A DNA stretch of 62,043 nucleotides from Mansonella perstans (Eukaryota; Nematoda; Chromadorea; Rhabditida; Onchocercidae): positions 1 to 62,043 of the forward strand of contig JBAMDO010000265.1 of NCBI GenBank assembly GCA_037074765.1, given 5' to 3'. The notes under the pieces are model-generated. The model searched no databases. It had not been told where the DNA came from and saw only the letters and a program-made list of their open reading frames with translations. The translations under genes and the position numbers were made by a program. How positions within the stretch are numbered: position 1 is the stretch's first letter; the number at the start of each line of letters is the position of its first letter. This document shows positions 52,851-62,043 of the stretch, piece after piece.

Positions 52851-53233
52851 GGTAAGCTTTGTACTTTGAATAATGTTGTTGATATAAAGTATGAATTTCG
52901 CCTGCAGTGTCGTCACCATCTCTGCAATAAAAATTTCAAATATTTGGTTTTATCTTTGAATTTATTAATATTAACATGCAGTAAAATAAAATTTTATGGA
53001 AAAATTAGACAAAAAAAAAGAATTTTGTGACCTTTCAGAATGCTAGAAAAAAAGAAATTGCAAATGATTAAAATTTTTGATTCAATTATAACAGCAGGAT
53101 TGATCAGCGGTATAATTATTAGCGATATAAATTAGCGATATAATTAAAAGTTAAATACTCACAATTCATCAAATGGATTTGTATAAGCAAGCACAATGAA
53201 ACCGGCCAAGCATAAAACAAATAATGCTTTCAT
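51089..53233 (-). CDS. Cathepsin L-like papain-family protein with catalytic Cys replaced by Ser
   Basis: Clan CA C1A family. Exons: 53163-53233 (signal peptide MKALFVLCLAGFIVLAYTNP), 52839-52921, 52567-52709, about 52288-52437, 51972-52127, 51644-51878, then sequence homologous to 51397-51503 and 51089-51188. The I29 propeptide ends KLGLNEMSDW (GxNxFxD-type motif). The mature part begins LPKSVDYRK. The active-site segment reads NQ|GPCIISHIFSALATLE where the family has QGxCGSCWAFS, so Cys25 is Ser and the next Trp is His. VMDCGIQRC, NYPYKKADGISC, NHAVVIVGYG (His) and RNSWGERWGRKGYALIRAG (Asn) are conserved. Two splice problems: exon 4 lacks a canonical acceptor at its expected edge (an in-frame AG three codons in could serve), and no AG joins the exon ending 51644 in frame to the His exon. 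Read straight on, it would stop after YRKGEQLYKITAK. It may be a non-enzymatic protein or an early pseudogene. Confidence 0.72.
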
Positions 53234-53299
53234 TGGGTAAGTCGGTAAGTCGGAAATTGTTTTTTTTTATGAAAGACTGACAAGATCTTCGTTTAATAC

Positions 53300-53420
53300 T
53301 GTATTTATATCAAATTTGTGATAAAAACAATTCATTAATCTTGATGATAAGAGTTGTTTTGGACATATTTATTTCATGATTCTGCCCAATTTTATCAGTG
53401 ATATGTTTATTCTCAAATGC
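53300..53420 (-). promoter_or_regulatory. Probable TATA-type promoter of the minus-strand cathepsin copy
   Basis: On the - strand, CAAATTTGATATAAATACAG lies about 75 bp upstream of the start codon at 53233, a plausible TATA position. The same sequence with its upstream flank recurs at about 60130-60226, where it drives nothing visible, and a related flank lies at about 54830-54940. Confidence 0.45.
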
Positions 53421-53421
53421 G

Positions 53422-55025
53422 AATAAATAAAAGTACGGTACTCCAAGACTATTTACAATTTTTGTTATCACTATTATTCGTAATTTTGGTGCACTATAGT
53501 TTTTTATTATATAAATGATAAAAATATTTATCTTAATTTTGAACTTCTTCCATGAAGGAAAAATTTTTTGAAGAATTTTTAATGCCATTTTCGGATGAAG
53601 AACATTAATGATTTTTCTATAATTAATGAACACCTCTTGAATCAGTTTACTCATTGAAGTTTTTGTATTCTTCTAGTGATAATTAACGAAAAGAAAGTGA
53701 TACGATTTAAAATAAATAAGTGACAACAATAAGCGTGGAAAATGTAATGCGTTGTTTTGAAGCATAAAAAAAAAATTCAACATATCAGTTACAATTGTCA
53801 TCCAGTTTTGTTTACCATTTGATAGTTTTTGAAAAAGAAATGCTACAACCTAATTAACATTTTAAGAATGAATAAATTTCGCACCTTTTTTTTCCACACA
53901 TTTTTGTGATATATTTGTGATTTACGCGCACATAGATTTACATTTGATGGAATATATTTACTGAGCTCAAGGATTGTAATAAATGTGAATTGTTATGCCT
54001 CGGATACCACCATAAATCGTAGTCCTCGTTTCCTTCCAAACTTCAAAATGTCCAATTTTATTAAATTAATTTTTTCCTTTAACATCATCTTTTGAAATGG
54101 ATTTATGAACTAAAAAAATAGATGAATGAATAAGCAAAATATACTTAGTAAGATAATTTAATATTAAAATACACGTATGTTTATCATAAATCCAATTTTG
54201 TTCTTTTTTTTTTTTATAATTTATATGTTAATAAGAAACGATACAAATGATCTTCCTTTGATTACCTTTTCACTTGAATAGGTAAGAATATAATCTTATA
54301 TTTCAAATTTAATTGGTAAATAATATCTAAAAAGAAGGTTTTTTATCCTTTGGTATAAAAATTGAAAAAGATTGCTGAAGGCTTTGGACTGTAAGAATAA
54401 GAGTTGCTTGTAATAAACACGATGCAGTTATTTTGTAATAATAGCACAGCTTTTTCCCATGTTCGAATCCGCTATCAATCCTTACAGATTAGGTCTTATG
54501 TTCAAAATAAACGAGAGAACTTTATTCTTGTGAAAACCAACACCAATGACGATAACTGAAAACTCATTCCAATAATAAATTTGCTTTAAGCAACTAGCCA
54601 ATCAGATTATTAGGAATTATAAATATGCTACATGATTTGAAGATTAGATCATGATATCATCATCTGTTTACATGTTGGTAGATGCTTAAGCAGAGGATTG
54701 CATTGTCACAATAGGTGCTTTTCATTTTATCGTAGACATTAGCGAAAATATCTTTTTCATCGAAGAACTTCAAAATTAAAGCAAATATTCTTATCAATCA
54801 TACAACAAAAAACCATTGTGCACCAAAAATACAAATAACAGTGATAATTTTTTATTCTTTTTTGAGAATAAACATCATCACTGATAATAAAATTAAGCAG
54901 ATCATGAAATAAATATGCCCAAAACAATTCTTATTATCAAGGATAAAGAAATTGTTATTATCACAATATTAAATGGCGATCCGGTCAATCTTGCACAAAA
55001 AAAGAACAGTTTTCCGACTAATCTA
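53422..55025. other. Spacer between oppositely oriented cathepsin signal exons
   Basis: The two ends of this stretch are inverted relatives of each other: the reverse complement of about 53330-53520 resembles 54780-54950 (AGTGATAA..GAATAAACAT..CACTGATAA..AAAATT). They are copies of the upstream flank of the cathepsin gene. The middle (53700-54700) is AT-rich with no gene I can support. Confidence 0.5.
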
Positions 55026-55096
55026 ATAAAAGCATTTTTTGTTTTATACTTGGCCAATTTCATTGTGCTTACTTATACAAATCCATTTGACGAATT
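55026..55096 (+). pseudogene. Orphan cathepsin signal-peptide exon, start codon lost
   Basis: The sequence is 71 bp long, exactly the length of the first exon of the minus-strand cathepsin copy. It encodes IKAFFVLYLANFIVLTYTNP then FDEL, ending at a GTGAGT donor. The initiating ATG has become ATA. No second cathepsin exon follows before the next copy's own first exon at 55399, so this is a stranded exon. Confidence 0.85.
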
Positions 55097-55398
55097 GTGA
55101 GTATTTCAAAAGATAATAATGAGCAAAATATTCGGGGAAAACCAATCATCAAAGCTTTGCATTTCCACTGTTACCATATGACATCCATTGATCACGTATT
55201 GGAAAAGTCGAAATAACTGTATTGCAAAATTGTTTGGTTTAGACCGATTTATCTGGAAATTTTTTTCGATATTTCGATAAAACAAGAATACACAAATACT
55301 CTGATAATTTAAAAGCATCCATTGTGACATTGCAGCAATAAAATACAAAACTTCAATAAGTAAGCTGATTCAAGAGGTGTTCATTAATATATAGCCCA

Positions 55399-56816
55399 AT
55401 GAAAGCATTCTCTATTTTATACTCGGCCAGTTTCATGCTGCCTACTTATACAAATCCATTTGATAAATTGTAAGTATTTCACTTTTTTGGAATATAATAC
55501 AGCACAGGAAACGCTTTGAAATATAATAATTATATCGCTGGTCAATCCTGCTTGTTATAAATGAATCAGAAATTTCAATCATTTGCAATTTCTCTTTTTC
55601 TAGTAATCTGAAGGGTTACAGAAATCGGGTTTTTGTCTAATTTTTCCATACAATTTTGTTTTACCGTATGTTAATATTAATGAATTCAAAAATAAAACCA
55701 AATATTTGAAATTTTTATTGCAGAAATAGTGACGACACTGCAGGTGAAATTCATACTTTATATCAACATCATTGTTCAAATTACAAAACTTACCTAAAAG
55801 AATTTGGTAAGTCAATCAATTTTACCTCAATTTGCTGCGATTTCATTAATTTTCTTTAAAAAAGATTTAAGATTGTTAATTTTGAATAAAGTTGAGTTGC
55901 TCAGGATTTTTCATACATTCTCTTAGTCGTTACAGGTAAAAAACACGATCCATCGGTTCCGGAACGAATCCGGTTACTTAAATTTGCTCAATCAATAAAA
56001 AGAATTAATGAACATAACCAACGTTACAGTAAGGGGCTGATAACATACAAATTAGGTCTGAATGAAATGAGCGATTGGGTTTGTAATTTTTATTCAATAA
56101 TGAAAATTCAAATTTAAACATATAATAACAATAAATGTTGTACATTTTTGGCTTTTTCTTTTCTAATTTTATTTTATTATTTCTTCCTGTCTTTCGTTTT
56201 AATTCTTTTTTTTTTTTTGTAGACTGAAGAGGAAAGAACATTGCATCTGTGATATCGACCAGATACGCGTTTAAGCAAAAGGTAATATAAGCAAAATACT
56301 CGAAGAAAACCAATTCAAGCCGTTACCAACGTCTATCGATTATAGAAGGATAGTAAAAATGCTGCTGGTAGCATCACAAGTAAATGAAATGTTTTTCTTT
56401 TTTGAAATGAAATGAATTTTTAAATTTCATATATAGTATGTAAAAAATCAGCTAAAATATTATCAGTGCAAGACGCAATGGATTGCCGGATGCGACCATG
56501 CAGCGGAACTGGAGGGACTATTGTGAAGTATATGGGAATTTGTCGTTTCATTCTGAATTGATTATTATTTACAAAGAATAGTTATTGATTGATGGAGTTT
56601 AAAATCTTCTTATTAAATTTAAATTTTTGAAATTAATGAATTAAATAAATTCCATAATTTTTATTGCAGAAAAATTTCCGGTATTGACGAGAATCCGAAT
56701 TTGCCCAAAAACAAAGAATAGTTATTAAATTCGTGTAAATCATGCAGTAGTGATAATTGGTTATGGTATCAGAAAACGGGACAAAAAACTTCGTCATCAG
56801 AAATAGGTACGCCTAG
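55399..56816 (+). pseudogene. Degenerate cathepsin L-like copy
   Basis: Exon 1 (55399-55469, MKAFSILYSASFMLPTYTNP), exon 2 (about 55725-55807) and exon 3 (about 55937-56080, ending KLGLNEMSDW) are still open and in phase. Exon 4 (from about 56223) keeps a canonical GTAG acceptor but hits an in-frame TGA after TEEERTLHL and has a 2-bp loss further on. The beginning of exon 5, including the active-site Cys region, is gone (56465-56530 retains only the DAMDCRM part). Exon 6 is deleted. The His exon survives in damaged form at about 56668-56806, with a canonical TTGCAG acceptor, and the SWG exon is lost. It is clearly non-functional, but it preserves splice sites that the intact-looking copies have lost. 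Confidence 0.9.
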
Positions 56817-58046
56817 TATTAACAGACTTCTAAGAATCAGAATTCCTTTATTTTTAATTAATTCCAGTAATAAAGAGAATCGAAATAGAAATATCGAAAT
56901 AATCTGTTTTTGTATGCGAAACATATTTCACTTAATTTTGCTTCCCCGTTAAAACATTGCCAAAACAAAGGAAAAACAAAGCTAACATTCAAAGCTAACA
57001 AAACAAAACTAACATTCCCCTTCCGCTTCTGTAATATAATAATAATAATCATAACTTGTTATCGCTCTCTTCATCAATTATTCTATTGATAATAATAATA
57101 TTATCATCATTGTTATTACTGCACTTGACAGTACAATAAAACCACAGTGAACACCTATCGCAATGGCTTTTCTAACTGTTGTTACATATTTTTTTTTTAC
57201 ATTTTCACTGATTTATCAGTTAAATTTGATGGAACAAGATTATTATTACATGTTATCATGAAGTTTTTTTTTTGTCATCAACAACCGACAAGTTAATTAG
57301 CTGACTTATTAATCAACTGCCATTATTTCCTTCATATCTTTAAATTTTGCTTACATCACTTGCTATTACAATATCTTTTGTGTAAAATGGAAGCATTAAT
57401 AATTTCATCTCATTTTGCTACATAACACTTCAGTCAATTTATCTTGTTTATATAACTCATTATGCTCTTTGCTTCTTCCACATTTGTGGTTCGATCAGTC
57501 ACATTTAATACTTGTTTTTAAAAAAAAGTCGTTCATTCTAACAATGCATGATTTTGCCAGAAATATGCATTAAATACTTGTTGTCGTGGAAGCGATCCTT
57601 CGAATCTTTTATTGATTTAACGTAATAATCACTACGGACAAATAATGAAGACAGAGTTGTTCACTTGAAACGATTTTAATTCCGTTAGTTTGAAGGAACT
57701 CGGATAGAAATCCCAGATATGATGAAATGAAATTTTGAAAGATATTGACTCCATCTCTTTTATAGTGGGTCATATTCATATACATTAGCTATTGCAAAAA
57801 TTTTATACCATAAAAATCCACAAAAGATTTGGAATATAATCATAAACAATTTGGTAGATACTTTAAAAGGATTACATATTGATAAATATATAAAGAAAGC
57901 ATTACATATCGGTAGATGAATAGACAAAATTACACTGTTACACTGGGTGATTTGTCTATTACTGTAGATATGGTGTTTTGGGGTTCATAATGAACATAAA
58001 AGCGAGGAAACATTCACCAGCACGATCACATTCATTCATTTTCATA
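56817..58046. other. Spacer between the wrecked copy and the plus arm
   Basis: AT-rich sequence with TTATTATTATTATCATCAT low complexity near 57030-57120. One segment, 57631-57704, is the reverse complement of 60582-60655 (listed separately). No gene is supported. Confidence 0.5.
57631..57704 (-). repeat. Inverted repeat partner A, outside the cathepsin arms
   Basis: The reverse complement begins CCGAGTTCCTTCAAACTAA and contains CTCTGTCTTCATTATTTGTC. It matches 60582-60655 with a few substitutions. The pair brackets the plus cathepsin arm. Confidence 0.8.
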
Positions 58047-60113
58047 TATTTTCATATAAGTCAATTAATATTACCTTAATTTGCTATGAGTTCATTAGTT
58101 TTCTTTAAAGAAGATTTAAAATTATTAATTTTAAATAAAGTTGAATCACTCAGGATTTTTCATATATTCCATTATTTGTTACAGGCAAAAAACATGATTC
58201 ATCGGTTTCGGAACAAATCCGATTACTTAGATTTGCTCAATCAATAAAAAGGATTGATGAACATAACCAACGTTACAGTAAGGGGCTGGTAACATACAAA
58301 TTAGGTCTGAATGAAATGAGCGATTGGGTTCGTTATTCAGTAATGAAAATTTAAATTTAAACATATAATAACAATTAATGTTTTACACTTCTATTTTTTT
58401 CTTTTCCAACATTATTATTGTATCCTATCATCCGTTTTACTTTTTTTCATTTTTTTGACCGAAGAGGAAAAAAAGATGCATCTGGGATATCGGCTAGATA
58501 CGCGTTTAAAAGCAAAAGGTAATATGAGCAAAATACTTGGGCAAAACCAATTCAAACCGTTACCAAAGTCTGTTGATTACAGAAAGATAATAGAAATGCT
58601 GCCAGTACCAAACCAAGTGAGTGAAATTGTTTTCTTTTTCTTGAAATTGTAGCTACTTCTAATTTAAATCAGTTCCTTTTTCCTTCAATTTTCATTATCA
58701 TTTTTGTTTTGTTTGTTTGTTGTATGCATGAAATGGTACTTTAAATGTATTATTGCGAATTTAAATCAATTTTTAGGGCCTATGTAGGATATGTCATATC
58801 TTCTCGGCGTTAGCAACGCTTGAAATGTATTACACGATCAAAAGCAAAAAACTAGCCAAAAGATTATCAGTACAGGACGTAATGGACTGTGGGATACGAA
58901 GATGCAACGGAACTGGCGGGAGTATCTATGAAGTATTTTTCGTTTCATTATAAATTGATTATTATTTACAAAGAACAGTTGTTGATTGATGAAATAAGTG
59001 ATATGAAGAGTTTTCAGGTTCTTAACTGGGTTGCTACAAACGGTGTAACGACCGATGAAAATTATCCGTATAAAAAAGCTGATGGTATATCTTGCCCAGC
59101 AAATATGACTGAACGAAGAACAAATGGATTAGTTGGCACCGTTTTTTTACCTCCAAACAATGAAGAAGTCATCAGAAAGGTGTTGGCGCTACATGGGCCC
59201 GTTATGGGGTCATTATGGGCAACAGACTATGACTTTTACGATTATCGAAAAGGTGAACAACTTTACAAGATAACAGCTAAATAAAATAGTAGCAAAAAAA
59301 TTTAGTCACATAGATGTGAAATATGATTGATGAATAATTTTAAAATTAATAAATTAAATTAGTTTCATAATCTTTGTTGCATAAAAATTTCCGGTATTTA
59401 CGACAATCCGAATTGTCCAACGAGTAGTACGAATCATGCTGTAGTGATAGTTGGTTATGGTGTCAGAAACGGGACACAATATTTCATCATCAGAAATAGG
59501 TATACCAAATATATCAACAAATTTCTAAAAATCAAAATTTCTTTATCGAACATCAACAAATTTTTAAGGATCACACTTTTTTGATTTTCAAATAATTCCA
59601 GTAGTAAAGAGAATCAGATAGAAATATCGAAATAATCTCTTTTTGTACGCGAAATATATTTGACTTAATTTTGCTTCCCTGCTAAATTATTGCCATTTGT
59701 GTTCCAGTTGGGGCGAGAGATGGGGTCGAAAGGGCTACGCTCTTATCCGCGCTGGAATATTCAGGTGTGCTATTGGCCGCCGATCATTGATACCATCCTT
59801 CGTCTGAGACAAAAATTATGAAATTTAGTTACTAATACAGCTTTTCAGCAGCATTGTTGGAATTGAATAACTGGATAAATACTTTGTCATTCTTTTTTTT
59901 TGCTTCTAAAGGGTGATGGCAGTTGTATCACGAAAATCTGATGATCATTCAAATTTGTTGCAACGGTGTACAATGAGACCGTAGAATTTTCTTATCATTC
60001 ATACGACAAAAAACTGTAGCGCACCAAAAATACGAGTAATAGTGATAACAAGAATTGTAAACAGTCTTGGAATATCGTACAAAAGAATAAACACATCGAT
60101 GATAATAAAATTG
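58047..60113 (+). repeat. Inverted duplication, right (plus) arm, about 2.07 kb
   Basis: This is the partner of 50785-52850 in opposite orientation. Homology begins at AAGTCAATTAATATTACC (just after the position of the second exon's donor) and runs through the 3' flank to AATAAAATTGAG at about 60113. Beyond that point this arm continues into promoter-like sequence, whereas the minus arm stops at the foldback repeat. Confidence 0.9.
58185..59807 (+). pseudogene. 5'-truncated cathepsin L-like copy that retains the catalytic Cys
   Basis: Exons equivalent to 3-8 of the minus-strand copy are present: 58185-58327, about 58467-58616, 58777-58932, 59018-59252, His-exon homology 59393-59499, and 59708-59807. 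Signal peptide and first propeptide exons are missing because the duplication begins within the preceding intron. The active-site segment reads GLCRICHIFSALATLE, so Cys is present where the other arm has Ser, with the same Trp to His change. CNGTGGSIYE|VLNWVATNGV shows that the fifth intron (58933-59017) is real; an apparent frame change there is intronic. The same two acceptor defects occur: TTTTTTTGACC in place of an AG before exon 4, and TTGCAT before the His exon. RNSWGERWGRKGYALIRAGI follows across the last splice. With no 5' exons it is probably not expressed as a secreted protease unless fused to an upstream exon. Confidence 0.75.
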
Positions 60114-60226
60114 AGAAAAATTATGAAATAGATGTGTTCGAGATAATTCTTATCTTCAAAGGTTAACAAATGATAATTGCGATAAAATGATTTTCATCAC
60201 AAATTTGATATAAATACAAAATTAAG
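60020..60226 (+). promoter_or_regulatory. Relic copy of the cathepsin upstream flank and TATA region
   Basis: From about 60020 (CACCAAAAATACGAGTAATA) through CACAAATTTGATATAAATAC at about 60207-60226, the sequence matches the upstream flank of the minus-strand cathepsin gene (reverse complement of about 53300-53520). It lies directly downstream of the plus copy in the same orientation and has no signal exon after it. This suggests an ancestral head-to-tail array in which one gene's 3' flank ran into the next gene's promoter. Confidence 0.7.
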
Positions 60227-61523
60227 CTACGATCCTGGCAGTCTAAGAGTAATATGTAGAAAATCCTAAAATCTTTCTTGTTTCGAACAAAAAGCTTTCG
60301 CTCTTTGTTAGGCATTTCAGTTCGGTTATTTAATCAGTTTCGCCAAACTGGGACTTTCAGTACAACTTTTGCCATTTCATCGACATGCAAACTGTTTTTT
60401 GCAGTAGTTTCTTGAGTAATCTTTGGATTATCATTTTTTATTCAGAAATGGTTTCAGCATTTATTATTGATAACAACTGATTGTTAAATTTAATATTTTC
60501 CTTAAGCATATCTGTTAGTAATTGGCAAGATCTTTTAATTTTTTATTTTATCATCATTTGTGGCTTTCCGATATTTTTCTTGTCCGAGTTCTTCCAAACT
60601 AAAGGAATTAACATCGTTCCAAGTGAAAAACTCTGTCTTCATTATTTGTCCGCTATAATATTGAGCTGTTTCAAAGGAAAAAATGTAAAAATTAATAGTT
60701 GAGTGATATGTCCGCATTACGCGACAATGAAAATGACAGTTAAAGTCAATCGATCAGACAGAATGATAAATCTTGTGAAAATTAATTTGAGAAATGACAA
60801 TGGAAAAATAAGTCATAAAGGAAAAATAAGTCATATTTTTCTACCTGTCAAATGTCAGATTGATAAATCAGAAACAGAAGGTAGTATTAAATCAAGTCGC
60901 ACTCCTTTTAACGCATTACTTAATTAATCATTTCATTATTGTAAAATTCATAATTGATAATAGCAGCTGTAACAGTATCTGATTTTTAAGCGATTAAAAT
61001 CTCAAACATAAAATAATGCAACGATACGTGTTGCAAATATTCCTGGCGTAAGATGTGTATTTATTTAAGCGATTTTTTTTGCGTATTTATTTAAGCGATT
61101 TTCCATTGACTTGGATTGTCGGAAAAGGTAAATCTTAAGATGAGTATTCTGACAAAAAAAAAATTTCTTTTGACAAAAATTTTGACATTTCAAGTGGGTA
61201 ATTTGCTTCGTTCCATTTCATTAGCTGAATTTATCAGGTAGTCATATCAATAAATTCATTCTTTCGCACCAAGCGAGCAGGAGTGACACAATATCCTTTG
61301 TATCATTTGTCATATTTGAAATAATTCATCATTACGCAATTGCGATTTTTTCGAAAGCTTTTCAAATTTTGATTATGGTGTCTTTAAAATATTCCTTTTT
61401 TTTTGAATTTAAAAGAATTCGGCAATCTTTTAATGAATTCAACTTTTCAGTCACTTTTCCACTATAATCCTCGCAAATATTTCTACACTTCATCGATGGA
61501 ACGTTTTATGGGCTATTACTTCT
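60227..61523. other. Spacer right of the cathepsin cluster
   Basis: No supported gene. The short frames 60481-60702 and 60703-60927 (+) are mixed-composition but show no domain. The second (MKMTVKVNRSDRMINLVKIN) contains a tandem GKISHKGKISH duplication. 60582-60655 is an inverted-repeat partner. A (TA)n run lies at 61576-61590. Confidence 0.45.
60582..60655 (+). repeat. Inverted repeat partner B, outside the cathepsin arms
   Basis: Begins TCCGAGTTCTTCCAAACTAA and contains CTCTGTCTTCATTATTTGTC. It matches the reverse complement of 57631-57704. Confidence 0.8.
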
Positions 61524-61965
61524 AAACGAAAAATGATGAGCCAAATCAAAATCAAAACCTCTCTATAATCCGGATATATATATATATATATGAAAAAAAT
61601 CCTGTGCAGTTATTTTTTGCCATCAAACACGTCTCAGACTCATGTCTCAGACTTTCGGTCGTTTACGTACATCTATCATCACATCGATCAGAGGATAAAT
61701 CAACTCCCGACTTTCCTCTACCTCTATTATTCTATTTTATGAGTGCAAACAATCTGAATCGCCGACAAGCAACACGGATTATAGCTTTACAGACAGTCAA
61801 AACGGGTAATAAGCGTGCAGTAAACATGAGAGAAGAATTTTTATTCACTAAAATACGTAAAACAATGAAGAAATCCACGAATCCATCCCTTCAGTAAAGA
61901 AACAAAATAGAAATTCAATGTTTAAAAATATAAAAATCACATATAAACATAAAAAAATGCAACAG
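61524..61965. repeat. Right copy of the direct duplication downstream of the C2H2 genes
   Basis: This is the counterpart of 47409-47820 in the same orientation. It carries extra short insertions: a (TA)n run at about 61576-61590 and a duplicated GTCTCAGACT near 61632-61650. From about 61818 to 61965 it is almost identical to 47672-47820. Confidence 0.85.
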
Positions 61966-62043
61966 TCAGAAAAAAATATGAGTTTTCTCATGGCGTTTCA
62001 AATTGCCTGACTTAGAAAAGCTTTTGTTGCATACCTTACAAAG
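61966..62043 (-). CDS. C2H2 zinc-finger protein, C-terminal end only (cut by window edge)
   Basis: The last 25 residues of a zinc-finger protein read off the right edge: LCKVCNKSFSKSGNLKRHEK then THIFF and a stop. It is one C2H2 finger (CxxCx12Hx3H) with the same terminal THIFF as the gene at 47821-48621, but with KSG in place of TSS in the recognition helix and different residues around the second Cys. It is the 3' end of a paralogue transcribed toward the window interior. Confidence 0.85.
   Translation of the reverse strand, partial: LCKVCNKSFSKSGNLKRHEKTHIFF

Noticed and set aside
58889..59284. Apparent frameshift in the plus cathepsin copy near 58935 relative to the other arm
   Set aside because: The 8-bp difference lies in an intron (58933-59017, GTATTT...TTTTCAG). 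Spliced, GGSIYE|VLNWVATNGV stays in frame as in the minus copy.
1..62043. tRNA, rRNA or other structured RNA genes
   Set aside because: I saw no convincing tRNA A/B box pair or rRNA-like block by eye. A covariance-model scan would be needed to exclude small RNAs.

Overview
The window is very AT-rich, intron-dense eukaryotic DNA. Introns are often short and mostly end in the extended TTTTCAG/TTTCAG acceptor typical of nematodes. Gene content (a mitofusin, a gamma-tubulin complex protein, a DSN1/KNL-3-like kinetochore protein, a GILT-like thiol reductase, expanded papain-like proteases) fits a nematode. The AT bias and long intergenic spacers suggest a parasitic clade III (filarial-like) worm; that placement is inference. 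No bacterial, phage or CRISPR features are seen.

Left part (1-24 kb): a gene-poor, repeat-containing stretch (1-7254); an arrestin-domain protein on + (7255-10605, 5' end not found); a divergent SLC5-type sodium/solute symporter on - (11534-15263, nine exons joining in phase to 573 aa); then mitofusin (fzo-1-like) on - (17896-24063). Between mitofusin and the next gene lie two satellites: a CTA-rich tract and an 11-copy 28-bp minisatellite.

Middle (25-46 kb): a gamma-tubulin complex (Spc97/Spc98) protein on + (25248-31220) whose last exon I place across an 871-bp intron; a GILT-like gene on + (33149-38972) with a separate signal-peptide exon; a 237-aa DSN1/KNL-3-like kinetochore protein on - (40145-41810); and the 26S proteasome lid subunit RPN9/PSMD13 on + (43064-45938, eight exons, 389 aa). 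These are core housekeeping genes of mitochondrial fusion, microtubule nucleation, chromosome segregation and protein turnover. Nothing suggests they act as one operon.

Right part (46-62 kb): a rearranged accessory region. A four-finger C2H2 protein gene with an apparent signal-peptide exon (47821-48621, -) has a second copy cut by the window end (61966-62043, -). Between them lies a family of cathepsin L-like protease copies: a nearly full copy on - (51089-53233), an orphan signal exon (55026-55096, +), a wrecked copy (55399-56816, +) and a 5'-truncated copy on + (58185-59807). The first and last form a roughly 2.07-kb inverted duplication. The - arm has Ser at the catalytic Cys position, while the + arm keeps Cys. 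A separate foldback inverted repeat (arms about 225 bp) abuts the edge of the - arm. This cluster is the most unusual part of the window.
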